NCBI GenBank assembly: GCA_965371785.1
Contig: CBDUZS010000003.1
Span: forward strand, 1-64,000
From: CBDUZS01 sp965371785
Lineage (GTDB): Bacteria > Fermentibacterota > Fermentibacteria > Fermentibacterales > JCC-6
DNA length: 64,000 bases
Reading direction: 5' to 3'
Under the pieces are notes generated by a model that was given only the letters and a program-made list of their open reading frames with translations, did not search any database and was not told where the DNA came from. Shown one piece after another: positions 1 through 9,118 of the stretch. Positions within the stretch are counted from its first letter, which is position 1. Each line of letters begins with the position of its first letter. The position numbers and the translations under genes were made by a program.

Positions 1-1
1 C

Positions 2-2149
2 CGCTCCGCCGTCAGAGATGTCGCAAGAGTAACAGGTCTGTCCTATGACGAGGGAGACAGACTTGCGAAACTGGTTGCATCCGCACCGGACCCCGACGCA
101 CCTCTGAAGAAGGTCGTATCTGACGTACCCGAATTGTCTAACCTGGCAAAGAGAGACGAGCGTATCCGTAACGTTCTCGAGCATGCTGGAAAGCTTGGAA
201 GCATCGTGAGACACTCCGGTGTCCACGCTGCAGGCGTGGTGATCGCTCCGGGTGATCTGAAGGACTACGTGCCCTTGCACAGATCGAGGGACAAGGGCGT
301 GACAACACAGTACGAGAAGAAATCCGCCGAGAAGGTCGGCCTTCTGAAACTGGATGTTCTCGGACTTCGAACCGTCACCGTGATACATCATTCCATTGAA
401 ATGGTTAAGAGAAGGGATCCCTCTTTCGATATTTCGAAAATCCCCTTCGATGATCCAGATACACTGGGGCTCCTCAGCAGGGGAGAGACCACGGCCGTTT
501 TCCAGCTCGAGAGTTCCGGCATGAGGGAAGTGCTCAGAAAGATCGGCATAGACAGGTTCGATGATGTCACGGCTGCGGTGGCCATCTTCCGCCCCGGTTC
601 GATGCAGAAGATCGATCTCTACGCGGAGAACAAGCGCAGAGCAGAGCGTAACGATCCTTTGGACCGGGTGAACTACCTTCATCCGGCTCTGCAGACAATC
701 CTGCAAGACACGTACGGAGTGATCATCTACCAGGAGCAGGTGATGAGGATTGCGAACGAGCTGGCGGGAATGTCCATGGCAGAAGCCGACATACTTCGCA
801 GGGCGATGTCACGCAAGGATCCCGAAGTCATGAGCAGGACCAGAAAAGCGTTCGTGGACGGAGCCGTCTCACGGGGTGTGGACAAGGGTACGGCCAATGA
901 GGTTTTTGCACACATAGAGAAGTTTGCGGGGTATGGGTTCAACAAATCACATGCACTCTGCTATTCGATCCTCTCCTATCGAACCGCCTGGCTGAAGACT
1001 CACTACCCGGCCGAGCTCATGGCCGCCTCGATGTCGAGTGAGATCGGAAACATCGATAAACTCTCGGTACTCGTAGAAGAATGCAGGAGAATCGGAGTGA
1101 AGGTTCTGCCTCCCTCGGTCAACAGCAGTAACACCACATTCGATATCGATGAAAGCGGACGAATAGTCTATGCGCTCTCGGCCATCAAGAACATGGGAGT
1201 CGGGCCGTCTGATGCAATCATCGATGCGAGAGTGGACGGTCCATTTCTGAACATATTCGACCTCTGCTCCAGAATGGAGAACGGCAGGCTCAACAGAAAG
1301 GTCCTCGAGTCCCTGATACTGTCAGGCGCTGCGGACGATCTCGAGGGCAGCAGAGCACAGCTCTTCGCTTCCGTGGAAAAGGCCCTGGAGTACGGGGCCA
1401 GGATCAGACGGCTGAAGGCTGCAGGTCAGATGTCTCTCTTCAGTGCAGGGAACGGATCGAAACCGCTTCCATCCGTGCTTCCCGATTGCCCCGATCTCAC
1501 GGTGGAAGATAAACTCGAAAGGGAACTCGATCTCCTGGGTTTCTTTCTTACCGGTCATCCTCTGGATAGATTCGCGGAAGAACTCTCCGCATTCACTACT
1601 TCTTCGATCGATAACGCTTTGAACAACGGGAACAGGCATGTCTCGATTGGAGGAAGGGTGAACACCCTGAAGACGATAAGGACCAGGCGAGGAGATATGG
1701 CTTTCGCCTGTATCGAGAATGCTGATGGAGACAGCTCTGAAGTCGTTGTATTCAACGATGTGCTGGAGAGATCACACGTTCTTCTCGAACCCGGGTCGAT
1801 GGTGCTTGTCGATTGCGAGATTACGGACAGGAAGGGTGAACGGAAACTCAGTGCAACCCATGTATACAGGTTGAGCAGGACCAGAGCAGACTTCAATGCA
1901 GGTTTCTTGCTGCAGATTGATTCCGACAGCATCGATTTCGACATGATCGGCAATGTAGTAGAATTACTGAAAGGCAGCCCGGGTAATGGGCCGGTTATGG
2001 TGAAGATAGTACACCCTTCGGGCTGGAACGTTATTGCAGCTTCAAGGAGTATCAGGATATCACCGGACGATGAACTGTTGCGCGAACTCAGGAGTTTACT
2101 GGGACGGGAAGCAGTGGGCCTGATCAGAGGAAGTGGAGCGGTGGTATGA
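2..2149 (+). CDS. dnaE: DNA polymerase III alpha subunit, C-terminal part (5' end outside window)
   Basis: Replicative DNA polymerase catalytic subunit. The reading frame is open from base 2, so the N-terminal PHP domain and much of the palm lie upstream of the window. Visible segments include the HSGVHAAGVVIAP region, the polymerase core with FQLESSGM and AIFRPGSM, YQEQVM, and GYGFNKSHA, followed by a helix-hairpin-helix region and a C-terminal OB-fold around VSIGGRVNTLKT. An internal QMSLF pentapeptide (about 1427-1441) matches the beta-clamp-binding consensus at the position expected between HhH and OB domains. An in-frame TTG at 134 is only the first start-like codon, not the true start. 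The stop overlaps the next start (ATGA). Confidence 0.97.
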   Translation, partial: RSAVRDVARVTGLSYDEGDRLAKLVASAPDPDAPLKKVVSDVPELSNLAKRDERIRNVLEHAGKLGSIVRHSGVHAAGVVIAPGDLKDYVPLHRSRDKGVTTQYEKKSAEKVGLLKLDVLGLRTVTVIHHSIEMVKRRDPSFDISKIPFDDPDTLGLLSRGETTAVFQLESSGMREVLRKIGIDRFDDVTAAVAIFRPGSMQKIDLYAENKRRAERNDPLDRVNYLHPALQTILQDTYGVIIYQEQVMRIANELAGMSMAEADILRRAMSRKDPEVMSRTRKAFVDGAVSRGVDKGTANEVFAHIEKFAGYGFNKSHALCYSILSYRTAWLKTHYPAELMAASMSSEIGNIDKLSVLVEECRRIGVKVLPPSVNSSNTTFDIDESGRIVYALSAIKNMGVGPSDAIIDARVDGPFLNIFDLCSRMENGRLNRKVLESLILSGAADDLEGSRAQLFASVEKALEYGARIRRLKAAGQMSLFSAGNGSKPLPSVLPDCPDLTVEDKLERELDLLGFFLTGHPLDRFAEELSAFTTSSIDNALNNGNRHVSIGGRVNTLKTIRTRRGDMAFACIENADGDSSEVVVFNDVLERSHVLLEPGSMVLVDCEITDRKGERKLSATHVYRLSRTRADFNAGFLLQIDSDSIDFDMIGNVVELLKGSPGNGPVMVKIVHPSGWNVIAASRSIRISPDDELLRELRSLLGREAVGLIRGSGAVV

Positions 2150-2862
2150 TAACCTGTAGAATCCTTTCAGTGATTGCTCTTCTCGTTTCGACTGCCTCTG
2201 CAGGAGAGCTCATGAGGATCGTGCGCGAGCCAACGGCAGGTATCATTGCACCGCGTACTTACCACGTATCTCTTTCGACTTTTCCGTCCAACGGCCTCAA
2301 GTTCTCAATATCGACCGGCATCGTGCGCGGGTTCATGGTGGGGCTCGGCTTCGGCGGCTGGAATGTCATAGGTCTGAGCAGTCCCGAGTGGTTTGACAAG
2401 GTGTTCTTCAAGGCTCGATTCCGGTTTCTGGATGAGACATCTACTTTCCCGGCACTGGCCGCAGGTTTTAACAACGAAGACGAAGCGGTCAGAGAGGAGG
2501 GAACCTACACCAGGATCTCACGAGGATTCTACGTTGCGGCAAGCAAGAATTTCAGGGCTCCCGGCGGTGACATGGGCTTTCATGCCGGAATAAGCATCTC
2601 CTTCGAAGAACCGGATCATGCGGGATGCTGGTTCGGGATCGATAAATCACTTCCCGCAGGTTTCGGTCTGGCTGCCGATTACGATCTCGCAACCAACGAA
2701 GCCGATTCGGTAAGGTTCGACAACGGCGGCGGCTTCATCAACGCCGAGGTGTACTGGGAAAGTTTCGGGCAGGTCAGGATATCGATCCAGTTCAAAGACC
2801 TCCTGGAGTCGGGCGGAGCAACTTACAGGGCTCTCGCGGTCGATTTCCTGGGCCTCCTGTAA
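2146..2862 (+). CDS. YjbH-like outer-membrane beta-barrel protein, hypothetical
   Basis: A 238-residue protein with a short signal peptide (residues 1-19, cleavage near ASA-G). The remainder alternates hydrophobic and polar residues with many glycines, as expected for an outer-membrane barrel. It opens with REPTAGIIAPRTY, and later segments such as GLGFGGWNVIG, FPALAAGF and GIDKSLPAGFGLAADYD resemble proteins of the YjbH-like barrel type that I recall from FCB-group genomes. ATG at 2146 overlaps the dnaE stop, so it is probably co-transcribed. No enzymatic motif is visible. The fold is inferred from composition and pattern; the exact role is unknown. Confidence 0.6.
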   Translation: MITCRILSVIALLVSTASAGELMRIVREPTAGIIAPRTYHVSLSTFPSNGLKFSISTGIVRGFMVGLGFGGWNVIGLSSPEWFDKVFFKARFRFLDETSTFPALAAGFNNEDEAVREEGTYTRISRGFYVAASKNFRAPGGDMGFHAGISISFEEPDHAGCWFGIDKSLPAGFGLAADYDLATNEADSVRFDNGGGFINAEVYWESFGQVRISIQFKDLLESGGATYRALAVDFLGLL

Positions 2863-2867
2863 GCGGT

Positions 2868-4103
2868 GTGGCGATGACCTGTGACATCGAACGCAGCTAC
2901 GCCGGAGTGATCGTTCGTTCTGCGGTAAACGTCCAGAAGAACCAGCCGGTCAGAATCTCTACGGAAGTAGTCAACAGCGGCTTTGCAAGAACTCTTGCGA
3001 AAGAAGCATACGCGGCCGGGGCATCCTTCGTGGAGGTTGTGTACGTTGATGCACCGCTCGAGAGAATACGGCTGGATTCCACACTCGATGAATCTTGTCT
3101 GGAGTACGTGCCTTCCTGGCTTCCCGGCACGTATGAGACTCTCCTCGAACAGAACTGGGCTGCAATCGCTCTCAGGGGATCGGAAGACCCGGATATCCTG
3201 GAGGGATCAGATGCAGAGAGAGTAGGGATTCTGAGAAAAGCCATGGCCCAGTCTCGCGAAGCGTTCTCGGACGGCATTTCCTCCAACAGGATTGCCTGGA
3301 ATGTCTGTCTCTGGCCTACCGTTCTGTGGGCTCGAAAGGTGCTTGGTGAAGATCACCCGGACTGGGAGAAGCGCATCTGGGATATTCTCACCCCGATTCT
3401 GAGACTGGATCACGACGATCCTGCCGTGGCATGGACTGAGCACGACGGGGAGCTGAAGAGACGGGCAGCCTGCCTGAACGGGAAGAAGTATGAGCGGATT
3501 CACCTGACAGGACCCGGAACGGACCTGAATGTACGTCTGAAACCTGACAGGATATGGGTCGGCGGAAGCTGCCTCAACCGTGCAGGCACCAGGTTCTTTC
3601 CGAACATTCCGACGGAGGAGATTTTCAGTACTCCCGACAGATCGGGTACGTTCGGAACGGTTCGATGCACCAGACCAGTAACCGTTCTCGGGACACAGGT
3701 GGAGGGTGCATGGTTCCGTTTCGAGAACGGAGCAGTCGTCGAATCCGGTGCGAGAAAGAATGCCGATGTACTGGATAAATTTCTCGAGATCGAGGACAGC
3801 GCCCGCTACGCGGGAGAGATTGCCCTAGTCGGGACGGATTCTCCAGTTTACCGCAGCGGACGCGTATTCCACAACATTCTGCTCGATGAGAACGCAGCCT
3901 GTCACATAGCCCTCGGAAACGGCTATAAGGACTGTATCGAAGGCGGTACGGGCATGCAGAAGCAAGAGCTGAAAGCAGTGGGATGTAACGTTTCGCTGGT
4001 GCATATCGACTTCATGATAGGATCCGAGGAAGTGTCCGTATCAGGCATGGATCATTCGGGTCGGGAGGAGCCGATCATCGAGAATGGCAGGTTCGTTATC
4101 TAG
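2868..4103 (+). CDS. M29-family (AmpS/PepS-type) aminopeptidase
   Basis: About 411 residues, the usual length for family M29 metallo-aminopeptidases, which remove N-terminal amino acids using two metal ions in a C-terminal domain. The N-terminal Rossmann-like half begins with YAGVIVRSAVNVQKNQPVRI. The catalytic half carries GPGTDLNVRL, a PNIPTEEIFSTPD segment with metal-ligand Glu, HIALGNGY, and a terminal HIDFMIGS with conserved His and Asp. These match the family layout. GTG at 2868 is listed, but ATG at 2874 is an equally good start. It follows the barrel gene by five bases and precedes the small Trm112-like gene. Confidence 0.85.
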   Translation: MAMTCDIERSYAGVIVRSAVNVQKNQPVRISTEVVNSGFARTLAKEAYAAGASFVEVVYVDAPLERIRLDSTLDESCLEYVPSWLPGTYETLLEQNWAAIALRGSEDPDILEGSDAERVGILRKAMAQSREAFSDGISSNRIAWNVCLWPTVLWARKVLGEDHPDWEKRIWDILTPILRLDHDDPAVAWTEHDGELKRRAACLNGKKYERIHLTGPGTDLNVRLKPDRIWVGGSCLNRAGTRFFPNIPTEEIFSTPDRSGTFGTVRCTRPVTVLGTQVEGAWFRFENGAVVESGARKNADVLDKFLEIEDSARYAGEIALVGTDSPVYRSGRVFHNILLDENAACHIALGNGYKDCIEGGTGMQKQELKAVGCNVSLVHIDFMIGSEEVSVSGMDHSGREEPIIENGRFVI

Positions 4104-4117
4104 GAAAGGGGGGTGAC

Positions 4118-4291
4118 ATGCTTGACGACAGACTTCTCGAGATACTGGCATGTCCTAAGTGCAAGGGTGAGCTGGACTACAGGACTTCTCCGGACGAAGT
4201 TCTTGTCTGTGGGGCATGCAAGCTCGTCTACGAAGTCAGGGACAGCATACCAATAATGCTGATAGACGAAGCGAAACCCCTGGAGGAGTAA
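4118..4291 (+). CDS. Trm112 family protein (YcaR-like, UPF0434)
   Basis: A 57-residue protein starting at ATG 4118 after a GGGGGGTGA-type ribosome site. It opens with LDDRLLEILACPKCKGEL and has a second CxxC (CGAC), the zinc-ribbon arrangement of bacterial Trm112-like proteins, and ends with the family's SIPIMLIDEA. Eukaryotic and archaeal relatives activate methyltransferases; the bacterial role is less clear. It sits between the M29 peptidase and a DUF167 gene, all on the same strand with short gaps. Length, zinc motif and C-terminal motif all fit the family. Confidence 0.85.
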   Translation: MLDDRLLEILACPKCKGELDYRTSPDEVLVCGACKLVYEVRDSIPIMLIDEAKPLEE

Positions 4292-4308
4292 TCCTGGCAC
4301 GCCGCTCC

Positions 4309-4584
4309 ATGCCGAGCAACAACCGTATAAAGATTTCAGTCAAGGTGATACCTGGAATTCAAAGGACATGCATAGAAGAATGCCTCCCAGACGGTACGTT
4401 CAGGATCAGACTGAAATCACAGCCTGTCGACGGGAAAGCCAACCTTGAGCTGATCTCTCTTCTGGCAAGCGAATTCGGTACTGCGAAGAGCTGTGTCAGG
4501 ATCATTTCCGGTGCAGCGGGCCGGTGGAAACTGCTGAGCATTGAAGGACCATCCAGGATTCCAGGATGGTATAAGAGTGACTGA
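4309..4584 (+). CDS. DUF167/YggU family protein
   Basis: A 91-residue protein with the family hallmarks: ISVKVIPG near the N terminus, then RLKSQPVDGKANLELISLLA, where DGKAN is the signature, and a later VRIISGAAGRWKLLSIEG. The function of this family is not established. ATG 4309 was chosen because it begins just before the conserved strand; upstream in-frame extension would run through the Trm112-like gene in another frame. The GGAGGAG at the end of the preceding gene may serve as the ribosome site, with translational coupling likely. Confidence 0.85.
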   Translation: MPSNNRIKISVKVIPGIQRTCIEECLPDGTFRIRLKSQPVDGKANLELISLLASEFGTAKSCVRIISGAAGRWKLLSIEGPSRIPGWYKSD

Positions 4585-4589
4585 TGCGG

Positions 4590-4627
4590 GAACCGCCCCG
4601 AACTCTGGAATAGAGCCAGGGCGGTTC
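4590..4627. terminator. Stem-loop between convergent genes, possible bidirectional terminator
   Basis: Nine-base perfect arms (GAACCGCCC at 4590-4598 and GGGCGGTTC at 4619-4627) enclose a smaller CTCT/AGAG stem. It lies between the end of the DUF167 gene and the end of the convergent small minus-strand gene, where a terminator is expected. No T tract follows on either strand, so intrinsic termination is uncertain. Confidence 0.35.
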
Positions 4628-4651
4628 AGGCTGTAAGCCAGGAAGGCAGGC

Positions 4652-4927
4652 TCAGTCCAAATCGTCGTCTATGAGGTCGTACTCATCAGTGTTTTCATCG
4701 ATGTCCCCGAATATGGCAACGTTCGGTTTGCGGTACCTGTCACCATTCGTGAGCTTGAACAGGACATCGTACGTTCCATCGGTTACTTCGAACATTCTGC
4801 TTGATCCGTTTGAAATCGTCTCGCCGGATGAGAGTAGATTATTACTCGAATCCCAGCTGGATTCAGCGTTAATGTAGACCTCGCATATTGCGGGAGTCAA
4901 GTTATTATTCAATGTATACCTTGCCAT
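4652..4927 (-). CDS. Small acidic single-domain protein with a beta-sandwich-type repeat seen in lipoproteins
   Basis: A 91-residue cytosolic-looking protein with no signal peptide. ATG at 4927 is preceded by GGAGGAGTGTG, a strong ribosome site; a longer frame starting at 4960 lacks one. The sequence runs NNNLTPAICEVYINAESSW, then LLSSGETISNGSSRMFEV and GTYDVLFKL. This recalls the small domain found in many bacterial lipoproteins (pattern N..G..I..VYIS...S.WG..LL....I..G.S..F.V..GTYD). The tail is very acidic (DIDENTDEYDLIDDDLD). It is transcribed divergently from the large ATPase gene with about 145 bases between them. Function unknown. Confidence 0.65.
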   Translation of the reverse strand: MARYTLNNNLTPAICEVYINAESSWDSSNNLLSSGETISNGSSRMFEVTDGTYDVLFKLTNGDRYRKPNVAIFGDIDENTDEYDLIDDDLD

Positions 4928-5072
4928 CACACTCCTCCGTTCATTATATGGTACTAACAAATCACTAATACATGCACAATCGGAGTTCTGTCAAGGAGCA
5001 TGTACGGGCTGACAAATGTCCTGAAAAACAGCATTATCACGTCTGTTAAGGCATTTTCATAGCAGATCACGA

Positions 5073-8000
5073 GTGGAGGCAGGCTTGAGTCGGTCGATTC
5101 CCGATACTATTTGTGAATTGATTGGTGAATTGCTCGAAAATGGATTGGAAAACAGACGCCTCGAAAGCCTGTACGATTTAATCCATCGAACTGATGTGCT
5201 GTCGTATGCGTACTCTCTATGCCGAACAGACTTTCATCTTGCAGGATTTGACGGCCAGACCTTCGAGAACATCGATTCGTACGGGAGAGATCTGTGGATA
5301 GATGAGCTGGCCCGTGATGTGGAGACAGGAGTGTACAGACCATCGCCTGTACTCCTTCTGACCATCCCGGTCGGTGAAGGAAGGTTCAGATTCCTTGGAA
5401 TACCTGCCATCCGTGACAGAATTCTTCAGGCCGCTGTGGTGCTCTTACTCGCTCCAGCCCTGGGAAGGAAGCCCGGACATTCTCCCTTCCCCGGAGCAGT
5501 CATCGAAGTAGTTTCCGGGTTTGGCGGCAGGTTTTCCGACGGAGTTCCATTCGCTCGATTGCTTCGTTACATCACTTCTTACGGCGCAGACCACAGGCTG
5601 GTCGATCTTATCCGCGGCTGGCTGATCTCACCTCTCGAAGATGGCAGCATTCCTCGAGACCGTTCGGATGGATTGCCGCCTTCAGAGCGGTTACTGGAAA
5701 ACAGTCCTTTCATGTCCATCGCGCATGCAACCGTTGTAACTCTTTCTCTGAGCGGAGACGTGGCCGGAGAGGTCGATTCGGCCGTCATGATGCTGCAGCG
5801 TGAAGCAGAGCTCTTTGCCGGTTCCGTATGTTCTGCTTCCGATTCCCCGGATGTAGTCTCGGTTGCGTTCAAGACCGGGGGAAATCCGTATTCCAGGAGT
5901 GCCCTTAGGTATGCTCAGTCCGTATTGCGTGGAATACCATGCATATCAGGAGCCGGTCTCTCAACCGGAACGGTTCTCATGATCGAGCAGGATTGTTTCG
6001 AACCCGTTCACACTTCCGTATTCGGATGCCCCGTGACCGATTCTTGCAGACTGGCGGCTGTCTCCGAGGGAGTTCTGCTCACCGACAGCGATAAGGGATG
6101 GCAATCCGAGGTAAGTGCTATGCTCATTCCCTTCCGGATGACGATGCTTCAGGGATGCGATCTGTGGGAAGTCCGCAGGACACTCACCTCGAAATGCTAC
6201 AGGGGAGCAATGGTGGGCCGGCAGGAGGAGATGGAGTACCTGGATCGTTTTCTCGCTCCTCTCTGCACTGACAGATCTCCAGGCGTTCTCTGCATCTGGG
6301 CCGGGGCAGGTGTAGGCAAATCGAGGCTTGTTCACGAAATCTCTGTTATTCGGGATGATCTCAACTGGGTTACCGTTGCCGCGGACGAAGTCCTCAGGGA
6401 GCGATCGCATCCATTCCATTCCTTTCTCGGAGATTTCTTCTGCCAGGACCGCGGCCTCGATCAGGCTAGAAACGAGGACGTCTTCGAGACGATCTGGGAC
6501 GGTCTTTTTCTCAACGTCTCCGTAATCGAGGAGGAATCCGGAAAGGGAAGAATCTGCCGTTCCCTCAGACAGCATCGATCTGCCATCAGGGCGATGCTTG
6601 ATCTGAGTGTCGATGGAACCCTTTTCAGCGAACTCGATCCGCAATCCAGAGCTGAGAACATACATCTTGCGATCTACAGCTTCTTCTCCGGGCTTGCTCT
6701 TCTAAGACCTGCGGTGGTTGTGCTGGACAACATCCAATGGTTCTCGGACGAGGATCTCGGCTGTGTCGCCGACCTGCTCCGCAGTGCAAGGTCTGCGGCA
6801 CTGGCAATCGTTGTGACCGGAAGACCGGAGGACGAGGGATGCAGGCGTCTGGATGTCTTTTCATGGTGTGCTGATGCGAAGAGGATCGACCTGGAGGGTC
6901 TTGCAAGGGAGTCAATTCCCACATTCTTCCGTGACCTGACGGGTATCGTTCCTTCTCGAGAGCTGACACACGCGATCTGGGATATCGCCGGTGGCACACC
7001 GTTATTCATCGAGCAGATTGCAGGATACATCCTCGATAAACGTTGCCGTAAAAGCTTCGATTCCTCATGCGAGTTCGACGATCTTCCGGAGGAGATGCCC
7101 AGAAGCCTCGAAGAGCTGTTCTCGGCAAGGATCGAGATGCAGACCCCCGATTTGAGAACCGTAGCAGAAACCGCATCGGTGCTGGGCCGTGAGTTCAGCA
7201 CGGATATTCTCCAGCTGCTGCTGCCCGATTGCGATCTGGGGAGGCTTCTCCTCGAGGGTACCAGAATGAGGATCTGGGTTCCGATCGGGAATTGCAGGTT
7301 CTCGTTCAGTCACGTTCTCTTCCGTGATCAGATCTACTCAAATCAGCTCGAGCATAGAATACGGCATATCCACGGAAATGCGGGATTGGCTATCGAGCGG
7401 CTTCACGGTGGCAGACATGACAACTTCACCGAACTGGCCAGGCATTTCGAGCTGGCAGCGGAACTCGGAAAGGCAGCCTTCTACCTTTCGGAGGCCGGGA
7501 GGACAGCCGTAGACAATTACAGGAATGCGGAAGCCATAAGTCTCTATCTCAGGCTGAGAAATTTACTATCCGGCAAGAAAAGGTGCTTAATTGAGGTTGA
7601 ACTCGCAAAAGTGATGGAGAGTGAGGGAAGGTGGCAGGAGGGAATCGATGTTCTGAGGGGCTGCATCGAGTTCCTATCCGGGGCAGCACTCCGGGAGGAT
7701 AAATCTCTGTTCGCGACCGCTCAATGCCTTCTTGGCGATATCCTCTGCAGAAAAGGAGCCTTCGAAGAAGCGGAGGAGGTCATCCGAAGTGTGCTGTGTC
7801 TTTTCGAAAAGATATCGGATGCAGAGGGCGAGATCACTTCCCTGGTCGTACTCGGCCGAATCCTGAGGCACACTGGCAGAAACGCAAAGGCACTGATATT
7901 GCTGGAAGAATGTGGAGATCGTGCAAGGGCACTGGATTCACCGGTTACTCTCTGTTCTGTCCTGGGTGCTCTCGGCTCTCTCAAACTCCAGATGGGCTAT

Positions 8001-9059
8001 TCAACGGCCAGCCGGGAATGCTTCGGTGAGGAGATAGTACTTGCCGAGAAACACGGACTGCGCAGGAGGGAGGCTTCAGCCCTCCTCAACATGCTCAACC
8101 TCTGCAGAAGTGCGGGTGAGATCGAAGAGGCTCTCCGGTACTATCACAGGCTCGTCGAGGTTGCGGAAGAGATCGGTGACGCGAACGCAATCGGAATTGC
8201 ATCGAATTCAATGGGTGCGATTCTCGCAGACAAGTCCGATTTCGAAGGTGCTCTCGAGTGCTTCAAAGCATATCTCAGTGCTTCGGAGAGAAAGAACTCC
8301 ATGCATGGAATCGTAACAGCAACCTGTAATATGGGAGTGGCTTACAGGATGATTGGCGATCATATGCAAGCCATAGACTGCTTCATGACCGTCATCGATA
8401 TCTCGACCCTTATGAAGAATCACAGGAACGTGGCAATCGCGTACTCGAACATTGGCAGGCTGTTCTCCGAGATGGGCAAGTACGAGAGCGCAATCGACTG
8501 CTCTGAGACACTTGGAGATCTCTCGAAGGAGATTGAATTTCCATCTGGCGAAGCGTCTGCGCTCATGATCAAGTCAACATGCCTTCATGGATTGAAGGAG
8601 TACGAACAGGCTCTCGAGACGATCAACCTGTCTCTGGAAAAGACAACAGAAATATCTGAGTGGAGAAAACTGCCGAACAGACTTGTCAACAAAGCAATAA
8701 TTCTTTTCGATATGAAGCAATCGAGGGCATCGTACAGAACTTTCGAGGATGCTCTTTCCGCCTCAATCAGATATGAGCAGCCCGGGATCGAATTCATGGC
8801 AAGGGTTTACATGGCGGTCATCATGGCTCCAGAGAGGAAAGCGGAATCGATTCTGGCTATCGAAGAGCTGCTCGAAAAAGCTTCGACTCCCGAACAGGAG
8901 GCAAGCGCATGCTACCACCACTTCAGTATCTCGGGAGACAACGACTATCGCAGCAGGGCGCTCTATCTGTACCGCGGAATCCTGAAAGCCAGAAAGCTCG
9001 AGAAAGCCAGGGAGAGAATCGACGAGCTGTCGAAAGAGCCCGGTTCGAACTTGCCCTGA
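5073..9059 (+). CDS. RT-like / cyclase-like / STAND ATPase / TPR multidomain regulator
   Basis: A 1,328-residue protein. Residues 30-215 resemble the fingers and early palm of group II intron-type reverse transcriptases: GFDGQT (58-63), GVYRPSPV (86-93), LGIPAIRDRILQAA (108-121), then AVIEVVSGF (142-150) where motif A should have its Asp but has Val147, and LVDLIRGWL...LEDG (176-191). No YxDD is seen. Residues 215-375 look like a class III nucleotide cyclase domain (VVTLSLSG, LSTGTVLMI, CRLAAVSEGVLLTD) without its metal aspartates. From about 385 comes VGRQEEMEYLDRFL and an AAA_16/STAND ATPase with Walker A GAGVGKS (411-417) and Walker B VVVLDN (Asp552). TPR repeats fill about 780-1310. GTG 5073 is listed; TTG 5085 has a better-placed GGAGG. 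Likely a signal-integrating regulator; partner unknown. Confidence 0.8.
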   Translation: MEAGLSRSIPDTICELIGELLENGLENRRLESLYDLIHRTDVLSYAYSLCRTDFHLAGFDGQTFENIDSYGRDLWIDELARDVETGVYRPSPVLLLTIPVGEGRFRFLGIPAIRDRILQAAVVLLLAPALGRKPGHSPFPGAVIEVVSGFGGRFSDGVPFARLLRYITSYGADHRLVDLIRGWLISPLEDGSIPRDRSDGLPPSERLLENSPFMSIAHATVVTLSLSGDVAGEVDSAVMMLQREAELFAGSVCSASDSPDVVSVAFKTGGNPYSRSALRYAQSVLRGIPCISGAGLSTGTVLMIEQDCFEPVHTSVFGCPVTDSCRLAAVSEGVLLTDSDKGWQSEVSAMLIPFRMTMLQGCDLWEVRRTLTSKCYRGAMVGRQEEMEYLDRFLAPLCTDRSPGVLCIWAGAGVGKSRLVHEISVIRDDLNWVTVAADEVLRERSHPFHSFLGDFFCQDRGLDQARNEDVFETIWDGLFLNVSVIEEESGKGRICRSLRQHRSAIRAMLDLSVDGTLFSELDPQSRAENIHLAIYSFFSGLALLRPAVVVLDNIQWFSDEDLGCVADLLRSARSAALAIVVTGRPEDEGCRRLDVFSWCADAKRIDLEGLARESIPTFFRDLTGIVPSRELTHAIWDIAGGTPLFIEQIAGYILDKRCRKSFDSSCEFDDLPEEMPRSLEELFSARIEMQTPDLRTVAETASVLGREFSTDILQLLLPDCDLGRLLLEGTRMRIWVPIGNCRFSFSHVLFRDQIYSNQLEHRIRHIHGNAGLAIERLHGGRHDNFTELARHFELAAELGKAAFYLSEAGRTAVDNYRNAEAISLYLRLRNLLSGKKRCLIEVELAKVMESEGRWQEGIDVLRGCIEFLSGAALREDKSLFATAQCLLGDILCRKGAFEEAEEVIRSVLCLFEKISDAEGEITSLVVLGRILRHTGRNAKALILLEECGDRARALDSPVTLCSVLGALGSLKLQMGYSTASRECFGEEIVLAEKHGLRRREASALLNMLNLCRSAGEIEEALRYYHRLVEVAEEIGDANAIGIASNSMGAILADKSDFEGALECFKAYLSASERKNSMHGIVTATCNMGVAYRMIGDHMQAIDCFMTVIDISTLMKNHRNVAIAYSNIGRLFSEMGKYESAIDCSETLGDLSKEIEFPSGEASALMIKSTCLHGLKEYEQALETINLSLEKTTEISEWRKLPNRLVNKAIILFDMKQSRASYRTFEDALSASIRYEQPGIEFMARVYMAVIMAPERKAESILAIEELLEKASTPEQEASACYHHFSISGDNDYRSRALYLYRGILKARKLEKARERIDELSKEPGSNLP

Positions 9060-9118
9060 TTCCCGCCCTTGCACATATATCGCTCTTCCCGAAACGAAAC
9101 GGGCATCGGAGGATCAGA

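Noticed and set aside
8909..9118. 5' extension of the PNP-like gene
   Set aside because: It overlaps the 3' end of the ATPase gene in another frame and lacks a ribosome site, while ATG 9119 has a good one.
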